A stretch of DNA of 64,000 nt from Bosea sp. OAE506 (GTDB taxonomy: Bacteria > Pseudomonadota > Alphaproteobacteria > Rhizobiales > Beijerinckiaceae), in contig NZ_JBEPOB010000001.1 in assembly GCF_040546595.1 (NCBI RefSeq), positions 3,721,001 through 3,785,000 on the forward strand, given 5' to 3'. Position 1 is the first letter of the stretch; the number at the start of each line of letters is the position of its first letter. The notes beneath the pieces are model-generated. The model had not been told where the DNA came from, made no database searches, and saw nothing but the letters and a program-made list of their open reading frames with translations. The position numbers and the translations under genes were made by a program. Shown here in pieces: positions 55,570 through 64,000 of the stretch.

Positions 55570-56478
55570 TCAGGCCGGCTGGAAAGGATGCGTCTTCGCC
55601 CAGTGCTTCGCAATGTCGAGCCGGCCGGTCACCCAGACATTCTCATGCTTCTGGACATAGTCGAGGAAGCGCGCGAGGCCCGCCGCGCGGGCAGGGTGGC
55701 CGATCAGGCGCATATGCAGGCCGACCGACATCATCTTGGGCTGCGTCGCGCCCTCGGCATAGAGCATGTCGAAGGCGTCCTTGTGCCAGTCGAAATAGTC
55801 GTTCGAGGTTCCGAAGAAGCCCGAGCCGAACTTGCCGTCATTGTTGACGAGCGAGTAGGGCACGACGAGGTGCGGCTTGCCGTCGACCACCTTCCAGTAG
55901 GGCAATTCGTCGTCATAGGCGTCGGAATCGTAGAGGAAACCGCCCTCCTCCACGACGAGCCGACGCGTGTTCACGCTCGGCCCATAGCGGCAGTACCAGC
56001 CCAGCGGACGCTCGCCGACCGTGGCTTCGAGGGACTTGATCGCCTTGGCGATATGCTCGCGCTCCTCGGCCTCCGTCAGGTCGTAATGCTTGATCCAGCG
56101 CCAGCCATGGCAGCAGACGTCGAAACCGGAAGCACGGATCGCGGCCGCGGCGTCGGGGTTGCGCTCGATGGCGAGCGCGCAGCCGAACACCGTCATCGGC
56201 AGTCCCCGCTCCTGGAACAGCCGCATCAGCCGCCAGAAGCCGACCCGGCTGCCATAGGCGAACATGCCCTCGCCGGCGAGATCGCGGCCCTTGACCCCGG
56301 TCGGCAGGCCGTTCGCCTCGGTCAGGCCGAGCTCGGTGTAGCCCTCGCCGTCCTGGATGGAGGGCTCGGAGCCTTCCTCGTAGTTCATCACGAAGTTGAT
56401 CGCGATGCGGGCGCCGCCCGGCCATTGCGGGTTGGGCGGGTTGGCGCCGTAGCCGATCAGGTCGCGGTCGTAGGTCAT
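55570..56478 (-). CDS. Polysaccharide deacetylase/putative allantoinase 3 (PuuE)
   Basis: A 302-residue PuuE-type protein, the closest of the set to allantoinase PuuE: DLIGYGANPPNPQWPGG, NFVMNYEEGSEPSIQDGEG, CCHGWRWIKHYDL and GWYCRYGPSVNTRR are all family landmarks. It would open allantoin to allantoate, without metal, if the function holds. I chose the ATG at 56478, with GGAG 7 bases upstream. It is transcribed with the second importer, but a repeat separates them. Confidence 0.88.
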   Translation of the reverse strand: MTYDRDLIGYGANPPNPQWPGGARIAINFVMNYEEGSEPSIQDGEGYTELGLTEANGLPTGVKGRDLAGEGMFAYGSRVGFWRLMRLFQERGLPMTVFGCALAIERNPDAAAAIRASGFDVCCHGWRWIKHYDLTEAEEREHIAKAIKSLEATVGERPLGWYCRYGPSVNTRRLVVEEGGFLYDSDAYDDELPYWKVVDGKPHLVVPYSLVNNDGKFGSGFFGTSNDYFDWHKDAFDMLYAEGATQPKMMSVGLHMRLIGHPARAAGLARFLDYVQKHENVWVTGRLDIAKHWAKTHPFQPA

Positions 56479-56512
56479 TTCAGTCTCCATCCCGCAGGCA
56501 TTCTGCCGAACA

Positions 56513-56589
56513 CGTCATTCTCGGGCGGAGCGAAGCGCAGACCCGAGAATCTCCGGCAAGAGATGCTTGGGTCGAGCCCGAGCATGACG
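56513..56589. repeat. REP-like palindrome, type C copy 2
   Basis: It starts GTCATTCTCGGGCGG and ends GAGCATGACG, parallel to the copy at 55489-55564. It lies between hydrolase 3 and the second importer's permease gene. Confidence 0.78.
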
Positions 56590-56611
56590 CGCCATACCGC
56601 CGTGCCAAGCC

Positions 56612-57430
56612 TCACCCGCTCATCCGCCGCGTCAGGCCGGTCAGGCGGTCCATCACGATCATCAGGATCAGCGTCGCCAGGATCAGCACGCCGGCGATGG
56701 CGGCGATGCGGACGTCCAGCGTCGTCTCCATCATCCCCCACATCCGGATCGGCAGCATGGCCGTGCGCGCGGTCGAGAGGAAGAGCGAGACCGGGACATT
56801 GTCCATCGAGGAGATGAAGGCGAGGAAGCAGCCTGCCGCGATGCCCGGCGCGATCAGCGGCAGGGTGATCCGGCGGAAGCCGTAGAGGCGGCTCGCACCC
56901 AGATTGGCGGAGGCCTCGAGCAGCGCCGGATCGAGCTGCGACAGGCTCGCCAACGTGGTGCGGAAGACGAAGGGCGCGATCACCACGAGATGGCCCGCGA
57001 TCAGCAGGTTGAGCGAGGGCCTGATGCCGAGCACCGAGAAGAACATCAGCGCCGCGAGGCCGTAGGACAGGGTCGGCAGCACCAGCGGCGACAGGAAGCT
57101 CGCCTCCAGCACGCGCGCCGAGGGCCGCGCGACCCGTGAGATCGCCAGCGCCGCGAGCACGGCGAGCACGCCGCCGATGGCGGTGGCGAGGCCGGCGACC
57201 CAGAGGCTGTTCAGCGCGGCGGTGTGAATCTGGGCCGAGCGGGCCGGGTTGAACAATTCGCCATACCAGCGCAGCGACAGGCCGGGCGGCGGGAATTTCA
57301 GCGTCTGCGACGTCGTGAAGGAGGTCGCGATCACGACCAGCACCGGCCCGATCAGGATGAGAATGCCGAGCCCTGCGAGCAGGCCGATGATCCAGGTGTA
57401 GGCGACGTCGCCGGGGGTGGAGCGCTGCAT
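56612..57430 (-). CDS. ABC transporter permease (PotC-like), second importer
   Basis: A 272-residue permease with about six helices. The EAA motif is EASANLGASRLYGFRRITLP near residue 165, and MDNVPVSLFL is the PotC-type end motif. It is the last gene of the second importer operon, 10 bases after the other permease. Confidence 0.91.
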   Translation of the reverse strand: MQRSTPGDVAYTWIIGLLAGLGILILIGPVLVVIATSFTTSQTLKFPPPGLSLRWYGELFNPARSAQIHTAALNSLWVAGLATAIGGVLAVLAALAISRVARPSARVLEASFLSPLVLPTLSYGLAALMFFSVLGIRPSLNLLIAGHLVVIAPFVFRTTLASLSQLDPALLEASANLGASRLYGFRRITLPLIAPGIAAGCFLAFISSMDNVPVSLFLSTARTAMLPIRMWGMMETTLDVRIAAIAGVLILATLILMIVMDRLTGLTRRMSG

Positions 57431-57440
57431 GGCCTGTTCC

Positions 57441-58313
57441 TCAGCTCGTCCGGGCGAAGCGGCCGAGCCAACCGAGCGCCATGATGCCGGCGAGCACCGT
57501 GAACAGCAGCGTCAGCGAGGCGACCGCCGCGAAGGGCCAGTTGTAGACCACCATCGACTGCTGCCAGATCAGCGAGGGCAGATAGACCAGTCGCGCTCCG
57601 CCGATGACGGATTGCGAGATGAAGGCGGTCGTCGCCGAGGCGAAGACCAGCGTCGCGCCGGCGATCCAGCCCGGCAGCGTCAGCGGCAGGATGACCCGGA
57701 AGAAGGTCCGCCATTTCGAGGCGCCGAGCGCGCGCGAGGCATCGACCAGGTTCTGGTCCATCTGGTTCATGATGGTCAGAAGCGGCAGCAGCATCAGCGG
57801 CATCTCGATCTGCGTCAGCGCGATGACGAGGCCGAGTTCGGTCTGCAGCAGGTTGAGCGGCGTCGCCGTCAGGCCGAGCCCCATCAGCGTCTGGTTGAGC
57901 ACGCCCTCGCGCGCCAGGATGACGATCCAGGCGAAGGTGCGGATCACGACCGAGGTCAGGAGCGGCATCAGGATGATGAAGATCAGCAGCCGCTGCACGC
58001 GCGGGCCCGACGCCCGGAAGACCAGCGCGAGCGGATAGGCCAGCAGCGTGGTGGCCAGCACGGCGAAGACGCCGAGCTTGAGCGTGTCGAAAATCACCTT
58101 CCGGTAGAAGGCATCGCCGTAGAACTTGGTCCAGGAATCGAGCCCCAGCCGCGTCTGCTCGGCATCGGCATAGAAGCTGATGCCGAGCAGGATCGCGAAG
58201 GGAGCGGCGAAGAAGGCGAGATAGGTCAGGCCGAGCGGCGCCGCGAGGCGCCAGTCGACCCTGGCCCCCGGAACGCCACCGCTCGCGGCGGCCGCTGCAG
58301 CCATGCCTGCCAT
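57441..58313 (-). CDS. ABC transporter permease (PotB-like), second importer
   Basis: A 290-residue permease with six helices after a Gly/Ala-rich N-terminus. The EAA-type loop is DASRALGASKWRTFFRVILP near residue 185. It pairs with the permease encoded next and follows the binding-protein gene after 10 bases. Confidence 0.91.
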   Translation of the reverse strand: MAGMAAAAAASGGVPGARVDWRLAAPLGLTYLAFFAAPFAILLGISFYADAEQTRLGLDSWTKFYGDAFYRKVIFDTLKLGVFAVLATTLLAYPLALVFRASGPRVQRLLIFIILMPLLTSVVIRTFAWIVILAREGVLNQTLMGLGLTATPLNLLQTELGLVIALTQIEMPLMLLPLLTIMNQMDQNLVDASRALGASKWRTFFRVILPLTLPGWIAGATLVFASATTAFISQSVIGGARLVYLPSLIWQQSMVVYNWPFAAVASLTLLFTVLAGIMALGWLGRFARTS

Positions 58314-58323
58314 CGGCTGAGAC

Positions 58324-59358
58324 CTACTTGGTGATTTCCTTGTTGAAGCGCTCGATCCAGGCGGCGCGCTGCGGGTTGATCACCGTCCAGTCATGCGTGA
58401 CCATCGTCGCGAGTTCGTCGAGCGACTTGATGTCGAGCGTCTCGACCAGCTTCACGTCCTTGTTGATCGGGACCATGTTGTAGGGCTGCTTCTGCAGCTC
58501 GGCCTGGACCTCGGACGAGATCGCGGCATCGATATACTTGTAGGCGCTGGCGACGTTGTCGGCGCCCTTAACGATGTGCAGCGTGGTCTGGAAGGTGATC
58601 GCGCCGGTCTCGGGCTTGATGAACTCGATATCAACGCCACGACCCTTCAGCGTCGCGACCGTGTTGGTGTTGGTGTACATGATGTCGATCTGCCCCTGCT
58701 GGAACAGCCCGGGCATGGCGGCGGGCGCGGCGACCGCAGCCGCCTTCGACACAGCCTTCTTCAGCTCGGCGAAGACCGGCTCGACATTGGTGGCGGAGCC
58801 GCCGAACACCTTCGCCATCTCGATGATCGAGACCGTGCCGAAGGTGGTCTGGAAGCCGGTAAGGCCCAGCCGCTCGACATAGGGGCTCTTGAACAGGTCG
58901 GCCCAGCCCTTGGGCGGGGTCGCGAACTTCTTCGGGTTGTAGGCGATGCCGACGACCTGTGCGTTGCAGGTTACGCCATGCGACGTGATCAGCCCGGCCG
59001 GCACCTTCGGGCCATTGGCGAGCTTGGAGGCGTCGATCGGCTCGAACAGGCCGGCGGCCATCGCGGCCGCAGCGGGGCCGGGATCGAGCACGAAGCAGTC
59101 GAAGGGCGGCACGCCGCGCGCGGCACGCACCTTGGCGACCTGGTCAACGGCAAACAGCGAGTCGAAGGCGACGTCGATGCCGGCGCTCTTCTTCAGCGCG
59201 GGCGCGACGACGCCGCGATAGGCCTCTTCCCAGGTGCCGGGATAGATCGCGGCAGTGAGGCTGCCGGCGGCGCTGGCGCGCATCGGCAGGAGCGACGCCA
59301 GGCCGAGCGCGCCTGCGCCGGCCAGGAGATCTCGACGGTTGATCTGTGTCATCGGCAT
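58324..59358 (-). CDS. ABC transporter substrate-binding protein, second importer
   Basis: A 344-residue periplasmic receptor with a Tat signal (NRRDLLAGAGALGLASLL). The mature protein matches PotD/type 2 binding proteins (SAGIDVAFDSLFAVDQVAKV, MYTNTNTVATLKG, TFQTTLHIVKGADN). An ATG two codons in is an alternative start. It follows the ATPase gene after 10 bases. Confidence 0.91.
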   Translation of the reverse strand: MPMTQINRRDLLAGAGALGLASLLPMRASAAGSLTAAIYPGTWEEAYRGVVAPALKKSAGIDVAFDSLFAVDQVAKVRAARGVPPFDCFVLDPGPAAAAMAAGLFEPIDASKLANGPKVPAGLITSHGVTCNAQVVGIAYNPKKFATPPKGWADLFKSPYVERLGLTGFQTTFGTVSIIEMAKVFGGSATNVEPVFAELKKAVSKAAAVAAPAAMPGLFQQGQIDIMYTNTNTVATLKGRGVDIEFIKPETGAITFQTTLHIVKGADNVASAYKYIDAAISSEVQAELQKQPYNMVPINKDVKLVETLDIKSLDELATMVTHDWTVINPQRAAWIERFNKEITK

Positions 59359-59368
59359 GGGCTCCGGG

Positions 59369-60478
59369 TCAGGGTTGAGAGGCGGGAAAGAGAACGGGGC
59401 GGGCGTGGTCGGCGAGGCCGCAAAAGGCAGTGCCCGAGCGGCCCGAGGCCATGCCGGGGCGGCGCGACATCGCGATCTTCAGCGAGCTGCCATCGGTACC
59501 GGTAACGTCGTGGATCAGTTCGCCACCAATCGGCAGGCTGAGCTTGAGCTCGACCGGGAAACGGCCCTCGCCGGCTTCGTCGGCGAGCCGCATCTGCTCA
59601 GGACGGACCGAGACGAGGACGGGCTGGCCCGGGGCGAAGCGGGCTGCGGACGGCACCGTCCAGGCAGCGCCATTGCCCAGCGCGACCGCGTAGCCGCCCT
59701 CGACAGGCGCCGTGATCTGCCCGCTCAGGAGATTTCTGGAGCCGATGAAGCTGTTGACGAAGAGCGTGGCGGGCTCGTCATAGACCTGCACCGGCGTGCC
59801 GAGCTGCTCGATCCTGCCATGGCTCATCACGGCGATGCGGTCGGCGATCGCCATCGCCTCGTCCTGGTCGTGCGTGACCATGATCGCGGTCAGGGCGAAC
59901 TGGCGCTGCAGCCGCTTGATCTCGATCTGCATGTCGAGCCGAAGGTTCTTGTCGAGCGCCGCGAAGGGCTCGTCGAGCAGGAGGATGCGCGGCCGCATGG
60001 CCAACGCCCGCGCCAGTGCGACCCGCTGCTGCTGCCCGCCGGAGAGCTGCTTGGGCTTGCGGTCGGCGAAGCCCGCCATCTGGACGGTGGCGAGCATCTC
60101 CTCGACGCGCTGGGCCTGAACGCTGCGGCTCTCGCCGCGGGCGGCCAGCCCATAGGCGATGTTCTCCGCGACCGTCATGTGCGGGAACAGCGCGTAGTTC
60201 TGGAAGACGATGCCGATCTCGCGGCGGTTGGGCGGCAGGGTGTCGATCGGGCGGCCGTCGATCAGGACCTTGCCGTTGCCCTGCTGGATGAAGCCGGCGA
60301 CGATCCGCAGAAGCGTGGTCTTGCCGCAACCGGAGGGGCCGAGCAGCGCGACGAGTTCGCCGCCCTTCACCTCGAGCGTGACGTTGTCGACCGCCAGCCC
60401 GCCGCCATAGCTGTGCGTGATGCCGTCGAGCGTCAGCGGCTGTGCCGCCATGGGAGCGTGAGGGGCAGGCGCAGCCAT
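59369..60478 (-). CDS. ABC transporter ATP-binding protein, second importer
   Basis: A 369-residue PotA-like ATPase, first gene of the second importer operon. Walker A GPSGCGKTT, signature LSGGQQQRVALARAL, Walker B LLDEPFAALD and switch HDQDEAM are present, followed by TOBE sequence (VSVRPEQMRLA). The start is uncertain: ATGs at 60478 and 60451 and one at 60535 are in frame, none with a good ribosome site. The 60535 start is excluded if transcription begins at the sigma-54 promoter just upstream. Confidence 0.92.
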   Translation of the reverse strand: MAAPAPHAPMAAQPLTLDGITHSYGGGLAVDNVTLEVKGGELVALLGPSGCGKTTLLRIVAGFIQQGNGKVLIDGRPIDTLPPNRREIGIVFQNYALFPHMTVAENIAYGLAARGESRSVQAQRVEEMLATVQMAGFADRKPKQLSGGQQQRVALARALAMRPRILLLDEPFAALDKNLRLDMQIEIKRLQRQFALTAIMVTHDQDEAMAIADRIAVMSHGRIEQLGTPVQVYDEPATLFVNSFIGSRNLLSGQITAPVEGGYAVALGNGAAWTVPSAARFAPGQPVLVSVRPEQMRLADEAGEGRFPVELKLSLPIGGELIHDVTGTDGSSLKIAMSRRPGMASGRSGTAFCGLADHARPVLFPASQP

Positions 60479-60518
60479 CTGAATGACGTCAATCCTCGGC
60501 CGGTGGGCGCCAAAGGCC

Positions 60519-60534
60519 AGCAACTGCCGTGCCA
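60519..60534 (-). promoter_or_regulatory. Sigma-54 promoter of the second importer operon
   Basis: The minus strand reads TGGCACG-gcag-TTGCT, a full match to the RpoN -24/-12 consensus with GG-N10-GC spacing. Transcription would start near 60508, about 30 bases before the chosen ATPase start. Confidence 0.88.
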
Positions 60535-60724
60535 ACCGTGTCCCGCGTCATGCAGGGCGACGGCGGGCTGACGGACCCGTCCGCGCCTGTTAAGGCGCAG
60601 GGCTTCGCGTTTGCAGGCGACGAGGCGCGGCGCCATCGCCCGCTTGCGCGTCATTTGCCCGTTTATGCGGCAGTCACGGGTGTTTACCCCCTCTCGCATC
60701 CTGCTCGCTCACCGGAGGGACGCC

Positions 60725-61756
60725 ATGTCCGATGATCTCGAATTCGGCCTCGACACCTTCGGTGACGTGACGGCGGCGCCGGACGGGACGGCCCTGCCCC
60801 ACGCCCAGGTCATCCGCAACCTCGTCGCGGAAGCGGTGCTGGCCGACCGCGTCGGCATCGATTTCTTCGGTGTCGGCGAGCATCACCGCGACGATTTCGC
60901 GGTGTCCTCGCCCGAGACGGTGCTGGCGGCGATCGCGGCCAGCACGAGCCGCATCCGGCTGGGGTCGGCGGTGACGGTGCTGAGCTCGGACGATCCGATC
61001 CGTGTCTTCCAGCGCTTCTCGACGGTGGACGCGATTTCGAACGGGCGTGCCGAGGTCATCCTCGGGCGCGGCTCCTTCACCGAATCCTTCCCGCTCTTCG
61101 GCTTTGATCTCAGCCAATACGAGACGCTGTTTTCCGAAAAGCTTGACCTTTTCGTCGCGCTGATCCGGCAGCGCGCCGTAACCTGGCAAGGTACGTTCCG
61201 GCCGCCGCTGACGAACCAGCGCGTCTTCCCGCCGATCGAGAGCGGGCGCCTCAAGACCTGGATCGGCGTCGGCGGCAGCCCGGAATCGGTCGTGCGCGCC
61301 TCGCGCTATTCGCTGCCGCTGATGCTGGCGATCATCGGTGGCGATCCGGCCCGCTTCAAACCCTATGTCGATCTCTACCGCCGCGCCTTCGCGCAGCTGG
61401 GCGAACCCGTGCTGCCGATCGGCGTGCATTCGCCGGGCTTCGTCGGCGAGACGGACGAGGCGGCGCGCGACCTGTTCTTCCCGCACTACAAGCGCATGCG
61501 CGACCGTATCGGCGGCGAGCGCGGCTGGCCGCCAATGGGACGCGACGAATTCGAGCGCGAGATCGCGCAGGGCTCGCTCTATGTCGGCTCGCCCGAGACC
61601 GTGGCGCGCAAGATCGCCGCGACCGTGGCGACGCTGGGTCTCTCGCGCTTCCAGCTCAAATACAGCGCCGGCTCGCTCCCGCATGAGGCGGCCCTGGGCT
61701 GCATCGGGCTGTACGGGGAGAAGGTCGCGCCGCTGGTGCGCGACATGCTGAGCTGA
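60725..61756 (+). CDS. Luciferase-like (LLM) flavin-dependent monooxygenase
   Basis: A 343-residue protein of the bacterial luciferase superfamily (LLM class). Motifs are FFGVGEHHRDDFAVSSP, RIRLGSAVTVLSSDDPIR and the C-terminal GSPETVARKIAATVATLG. It would use reduced FMN and oxygen on an organic substrate. It does not match the RutA pattern well enough to call pyrimidine cleavage. The ATG at 60725 has GGAGGG 6 bases upstream. It diverges from the second importer operon. Confidence 0.9.
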   Translation: MSDDLEFGLDTFGDVTAAPDGTALPHAQVIRNLVAEAVLADRVGIDFFGVGEHHRDDFAVSSPETVLAAIAASTSRIRLGSAVTVLSSDDPIRVFQRFSTVDAISNGRAEVILGRGSFTESFPLFGFDLSQYETLFSEKLDLFVALIRQRAVTWQGTFRPPLTNQRVFPPIESGRLKTWIGVGGSPESVVRASRYSLPLMLAIIGGDPARFKPYVDLYRRAFAQLGEPVLPIGVHSPGFVGETDEAARDLFFPHYKRMRDRIGGERGWPPMGRDEFEREIAQGSLYVGSPETVARKIAATVATLGLSRFQLKYSAGSLPHEAALGCIGLYGEKVAPLVRDMLS

Positions 61757-61913
61757 CGGGCTGAGGGGCCACGGGGCGCGGCGCTATCACCGGGGCGAAT
61801 AGAGCGGCGCCATAAATCATAGCGGCGAGGAGCCGGACGGCATCGCCGGGCGCATGCGCCTTGCTATCCTCGTTCCGTGAGGCGCGGTTCGCCTCGCGCC
61901 ACGAGAGGTTCCG

Positions 61914-62816
61914 ATGACGCCCGTCTTCCCGATGCGGATCGCCAATCCCGCCGACCCGGCGCCGGATTATCCCTGGCCCGCCGGCAGGAGCTGCGCGCTG
62001 TTTCCGGCCTTCGATGTCGATGGCGAGACCGCCTGGCTGCAGCACGACGCCGCCAACACCGACCGGCTGGTGACGCTCTCCTTCGGCGGCTACGAGGAGC
62101 GCGTCGGCGTGCCGAAGATCCTCGGCCATCTGCGATCGGTCGAGATCAAGGCGACGTTCTTCATTCCAGGCTGGATCGTCGAGGTCCATCCGGCGACGTG
62201 CGAGGCGATCGTCCGCGACGGGCATGAGATCGGCCATCACGGCTATCTCCACAAGCGCCCCGACCCGGCCGATTTCGACGAGGACGTCGAGGAGTTCGAG
62301 AAGGGCATGGAGGCGCTGAAGCGTGTGCTCGGCGTGATCCCGGTCGGCTACCGGGCGGCCGGCGGCGAGAACTACGACGAACTCCTGGCCTATCTGCGCG
62401 AGCGCGGCATCCTCTACTCCTCCTCGTTTCGCGACGATATCCGGCCCTACCGGCACCGGCAGCGCGACGGCTCGGCCGGGGTGGTGGAACTGCCGATCAA
62501 CGCCTCCTTCGACGACTGGCTCTACGGGCTGTCGCAGCGCTTCAGCCCGCGCCCGATGTTTCCCAGCGAGCATGTGCTCTCGATCTGGAACGGCGAACTC
62601 GACCAGACGCGCGAATGGGGCGGGCTGGTCAGCATGGTCATGCATCCGCAGGTCTCGGGGAGGCCGATGCGCTTCGGCATCATGCGCGATTTCCTGGCGC
62701 GGGCACGCGGCTTCGGCGATGTCTGGATCGCGACGGGGCGCGAGATCGCCGAGCATTTCGTAGCGCAGGAAAAGGCGGCAACGGCCGGCCTCTCCAACCA
62801 GCGGACGCAGCCATGA
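61914..62816 (+). CDS. Polysaccharide deacetylase 4 (HpPgdA-like NodB protein)
   Basis: A 300-residue NodB-fold protein of a different branch. FPAFDVDGETAWL supplies the metal Asp, and DGHEIGHHGYLHKRP supplies the HxxxH ligands, as in HP0310 of Helicobacter. Unlike the PuuE-type copies, it should bind metal. The ATG is followed by NodB sequence at once. Its stop overlaps the next gene's ATG by four bases, so it is coupled to the amidohydrolase. Confidence 0.87.
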   Translation: MTPVFPMRIANPADPAPDYPWPAGRSCALFPAFDVDGETAWLQHDAANTDRLVTLSFGGYEERVGVPKILGHLRSVEIKATFFIPGWIVEVHPATCEAIVRDGHEIGHHGYLHKRPDPADFDEDVEEFEKGMEALKRVLGVIPVGYRAAGGENYDELLAYLRERGILYSSSFRDDIRPYRHRQRDGSAGVVELPINASFDDWLYGLSQRFSPRPMFPSEHVLSIWNGELDQTREWGGLVSMVMHPQVSGRPMRFGIMRDFLARARGFGDVWIATGREIAEHFVAQEKAATAGLSNQRTQP

Positions 62817-64000
62817 AACTGCTCATCACCGGCGCCACGATCGTCACCTGCAACGAGGAGCGGCGCATCCTGCAGGACGCTGCGATCGCGATCACCGGCG
62901 ACCGGATCGCCGCCATCGGCGAGACCGCCACGCTGGAGCGCGAGTTTCCGGCGCATGAGCGGATGGCGGGGCGCGGCCTCGCCGTTCTGCCCGGCTTCGT
63001 CAACGCGCATACGCACACGGTGCTGACGGCGCTGCGCGGCACGGTCGAGGACTGGGACGGCGAGATCATCTACCGCTACATGTCGCCGATCTCCTACACG
63101 ATGAGCGACCATGAGCGGGCGGTGATGGCCGCGCTCGGCTGCCTTGAGGCGATCCGCAGCGGCACGACCACGCTGGTCGACCCGTTCCGCCATGTCCCCT
63201 CCTATGCCGGCGCGATGGCCGATACCGGCCTGCGGCTCTGGCTTTCGGAAAGCTGCGCCGACATCGACACGCGCAAGATCCGCTTTGGCGAATACGGGAT
63301 CGACGAGGCCTTCGGGCGGCAGTTCCTGGAACGCACGCAGGAGCTGATCGAGACCTGGCACGGCGCGCGCGACGGCCGGGTGAGCTGCCAGGTCGCTGCG
63401 CATGCCCCCGACAACTGCTCGCCCACCATGCTGGCGGAGATCATGGACCTCGCCGCCCGCCACGGGCTGACGCGCACCTGCCACCTCGCCCAGAGCCCCG
63501 GCGAGGTCGCGGCGGTGAAGGCGGCGCACGGACTAACGCCGGCCGGCTATCTGGAGCGCGAGGGTTTCCTCGGGCCGGACCTGACCTGCGCGCACTGGAC
63601 CTTCTGCACGCGCGAGGACATCGAATTGCTGGCGCAGCGCGGCGTCCACATGGCGCACAATCCGGCGCCCTCCTCCCGCAAGGGGCCACATCGCGTTCTG
63701 ATCGGGCCGATCCACGACGCCGGGGTCAACATCGCGCTCGGCACCGACAACATGACCGAGGACATGTTCCAGGCGATGAAGATCGGCATGATCGTCCACC
63801 GCGCCGGCTTCGGCCGCGCGCAGGAGGGCGGCGTCGATCCGCAGCCTCAAGCCGTGCTCGACATGGCCACGCGCAACGGCGCCCGCACGCTGGGGGCGCT
63901 CGACCGGATCGGCTCGCTCGACGTCGGCAAGAAGGCGGACATCACCCTGCTCGACCTCGACCAGCCGGCGCTGCGGCCCATCCTGCGGCTGACCTCCAAC
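62813..64000 (+). CDS. Amidohydrolase family protein (TRZ/ATZ-like), 3' end beyond window
   Basis: The first 396 residues of a metal-dependent amidohydrolase of the chlorohydrolase/deaminase branch. PGFVNAHTHTVL supplies the HxH ligands, CHLAQSPGEV the third His, and GTDNMTEDMFQAMK the Asp. It probably deaminates a cyclic amidine or related compound. The ATG overlaps the deacetylase stop (ATGA). The window ends in LRPILRLTSN, with roughly 60-90 residues likely missing. Confidence 0.9.
   Translation, partial: MKLLITGATIVTCNEERRILQDAAIAITGDRIAAIGETATLEREFPAHERMAGRGLAVLPGFVNAHTHTVLTALRGTVEDWDGEIIYRYMSPISYTMSDHERAVMAALGCLEAIRSGTTTLVDPFRHVPSYAGAMADTGLRLWLSESCADIDTRKIRFGEYGIDEAFGRQFLERTQELIETWHGARDGRVSCQVAAHAPDNCSPTMLAEIMDLAARHGLTRTCHLAQSPGEVAAVKAAHGLTPAGYLEREGFLGPDLTCAHWTFCTREDIELLAQRGVHMAHNPAPSSRKGPHRVLIGPIHDAGVNIALGTDNMTEDMFQAMKIGMIVHRAGFGRAQEGGVDPQPQAVLDMATRNGARTLGALDRIGSLDVGKKADITLLDLDQPALRPILRLTSN

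Noticed and set aside
61845..61870. Possible fourth sigma-54 promoter before deacetylase 4
   Set aside because: A TTGCT is present, but the GG ten bases before GC is missing, so the invariant spacing fails.

Overview
The window reads as chromosomal DNA of a high-GC alphaproteobacterium of the order Hyphomicrobiales. Supporting signs are the divK-pleD pair, an EipB-type envelope protein, a DUF3572-dinB pair, ClpS-ClpA and the order clpX-clpP-tig. A Bosea-like genus is my guess from overall gene content, not something I could test. Genes are dense, and many neighbours share ATGA, GTGA, TTGA or TGATG stop/start overlaps, so most form operons.
1-31 kb is mostly core genome: proteolysis (clpX, clpP, tig), tRNA-Leu, a degenerate multicopper oxidase with a DoxX-like protein, gluconate metabolism (gntK, gnd), ACC deaminase with a divergent Lrp-type regulator, PPK2, the urea transporter urtABCDE, RNase R, a Nudix hydrolase, L33, the divK-pleD signalling pair, dinB, eipB, and a run of small metabolic genes ending in azlCD. 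31-45 kb holds clpS-clpA, kdsA, an MFS transporter, a secreted TadG/von Willebrand-like protein, queF, enolase, a DMT transporter, tgt, an ArsC/Spx-like reductase and a glutathione transferase.
45-64 kb is an accessory catabolic island. A GntR/FCD regulator diverges from an ABC importer operon that ends in a PuuE-type deacetylase. The rest contains three more NodB/PuuE-fold hydrolases, an Asp/Glu (hydantoin) racemase-like protein, two TRZ/ATZ-type amidohydrolases (one running off the window), an NHL-repeat protein, a luciferase-like monooxygenase and a second complete ABC importer. Five REP-like palindromes lie between its genes.
The most interesting regulatory signal is three textbook sigma-54 promoters (TGGCACG-N4-TTGC): one before urtA and one before each island importer. 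Together with the hydrolase set, this suggests a nitrogen-limitation regulon that imports urea and opens cyclic amide, ureide or amidine compounds. The substrate is unknown. A second unusual signal is a 25-codon ORF upstream of rnr, with a 14-nt Shine-Dalgarno fully complementary to the 16S 3' end and a perfect GAAA-capped hairpin behind it. Several enzymes lack expected catalytic or metal ligands: the multicopper oxidase, tgt and the racemase.
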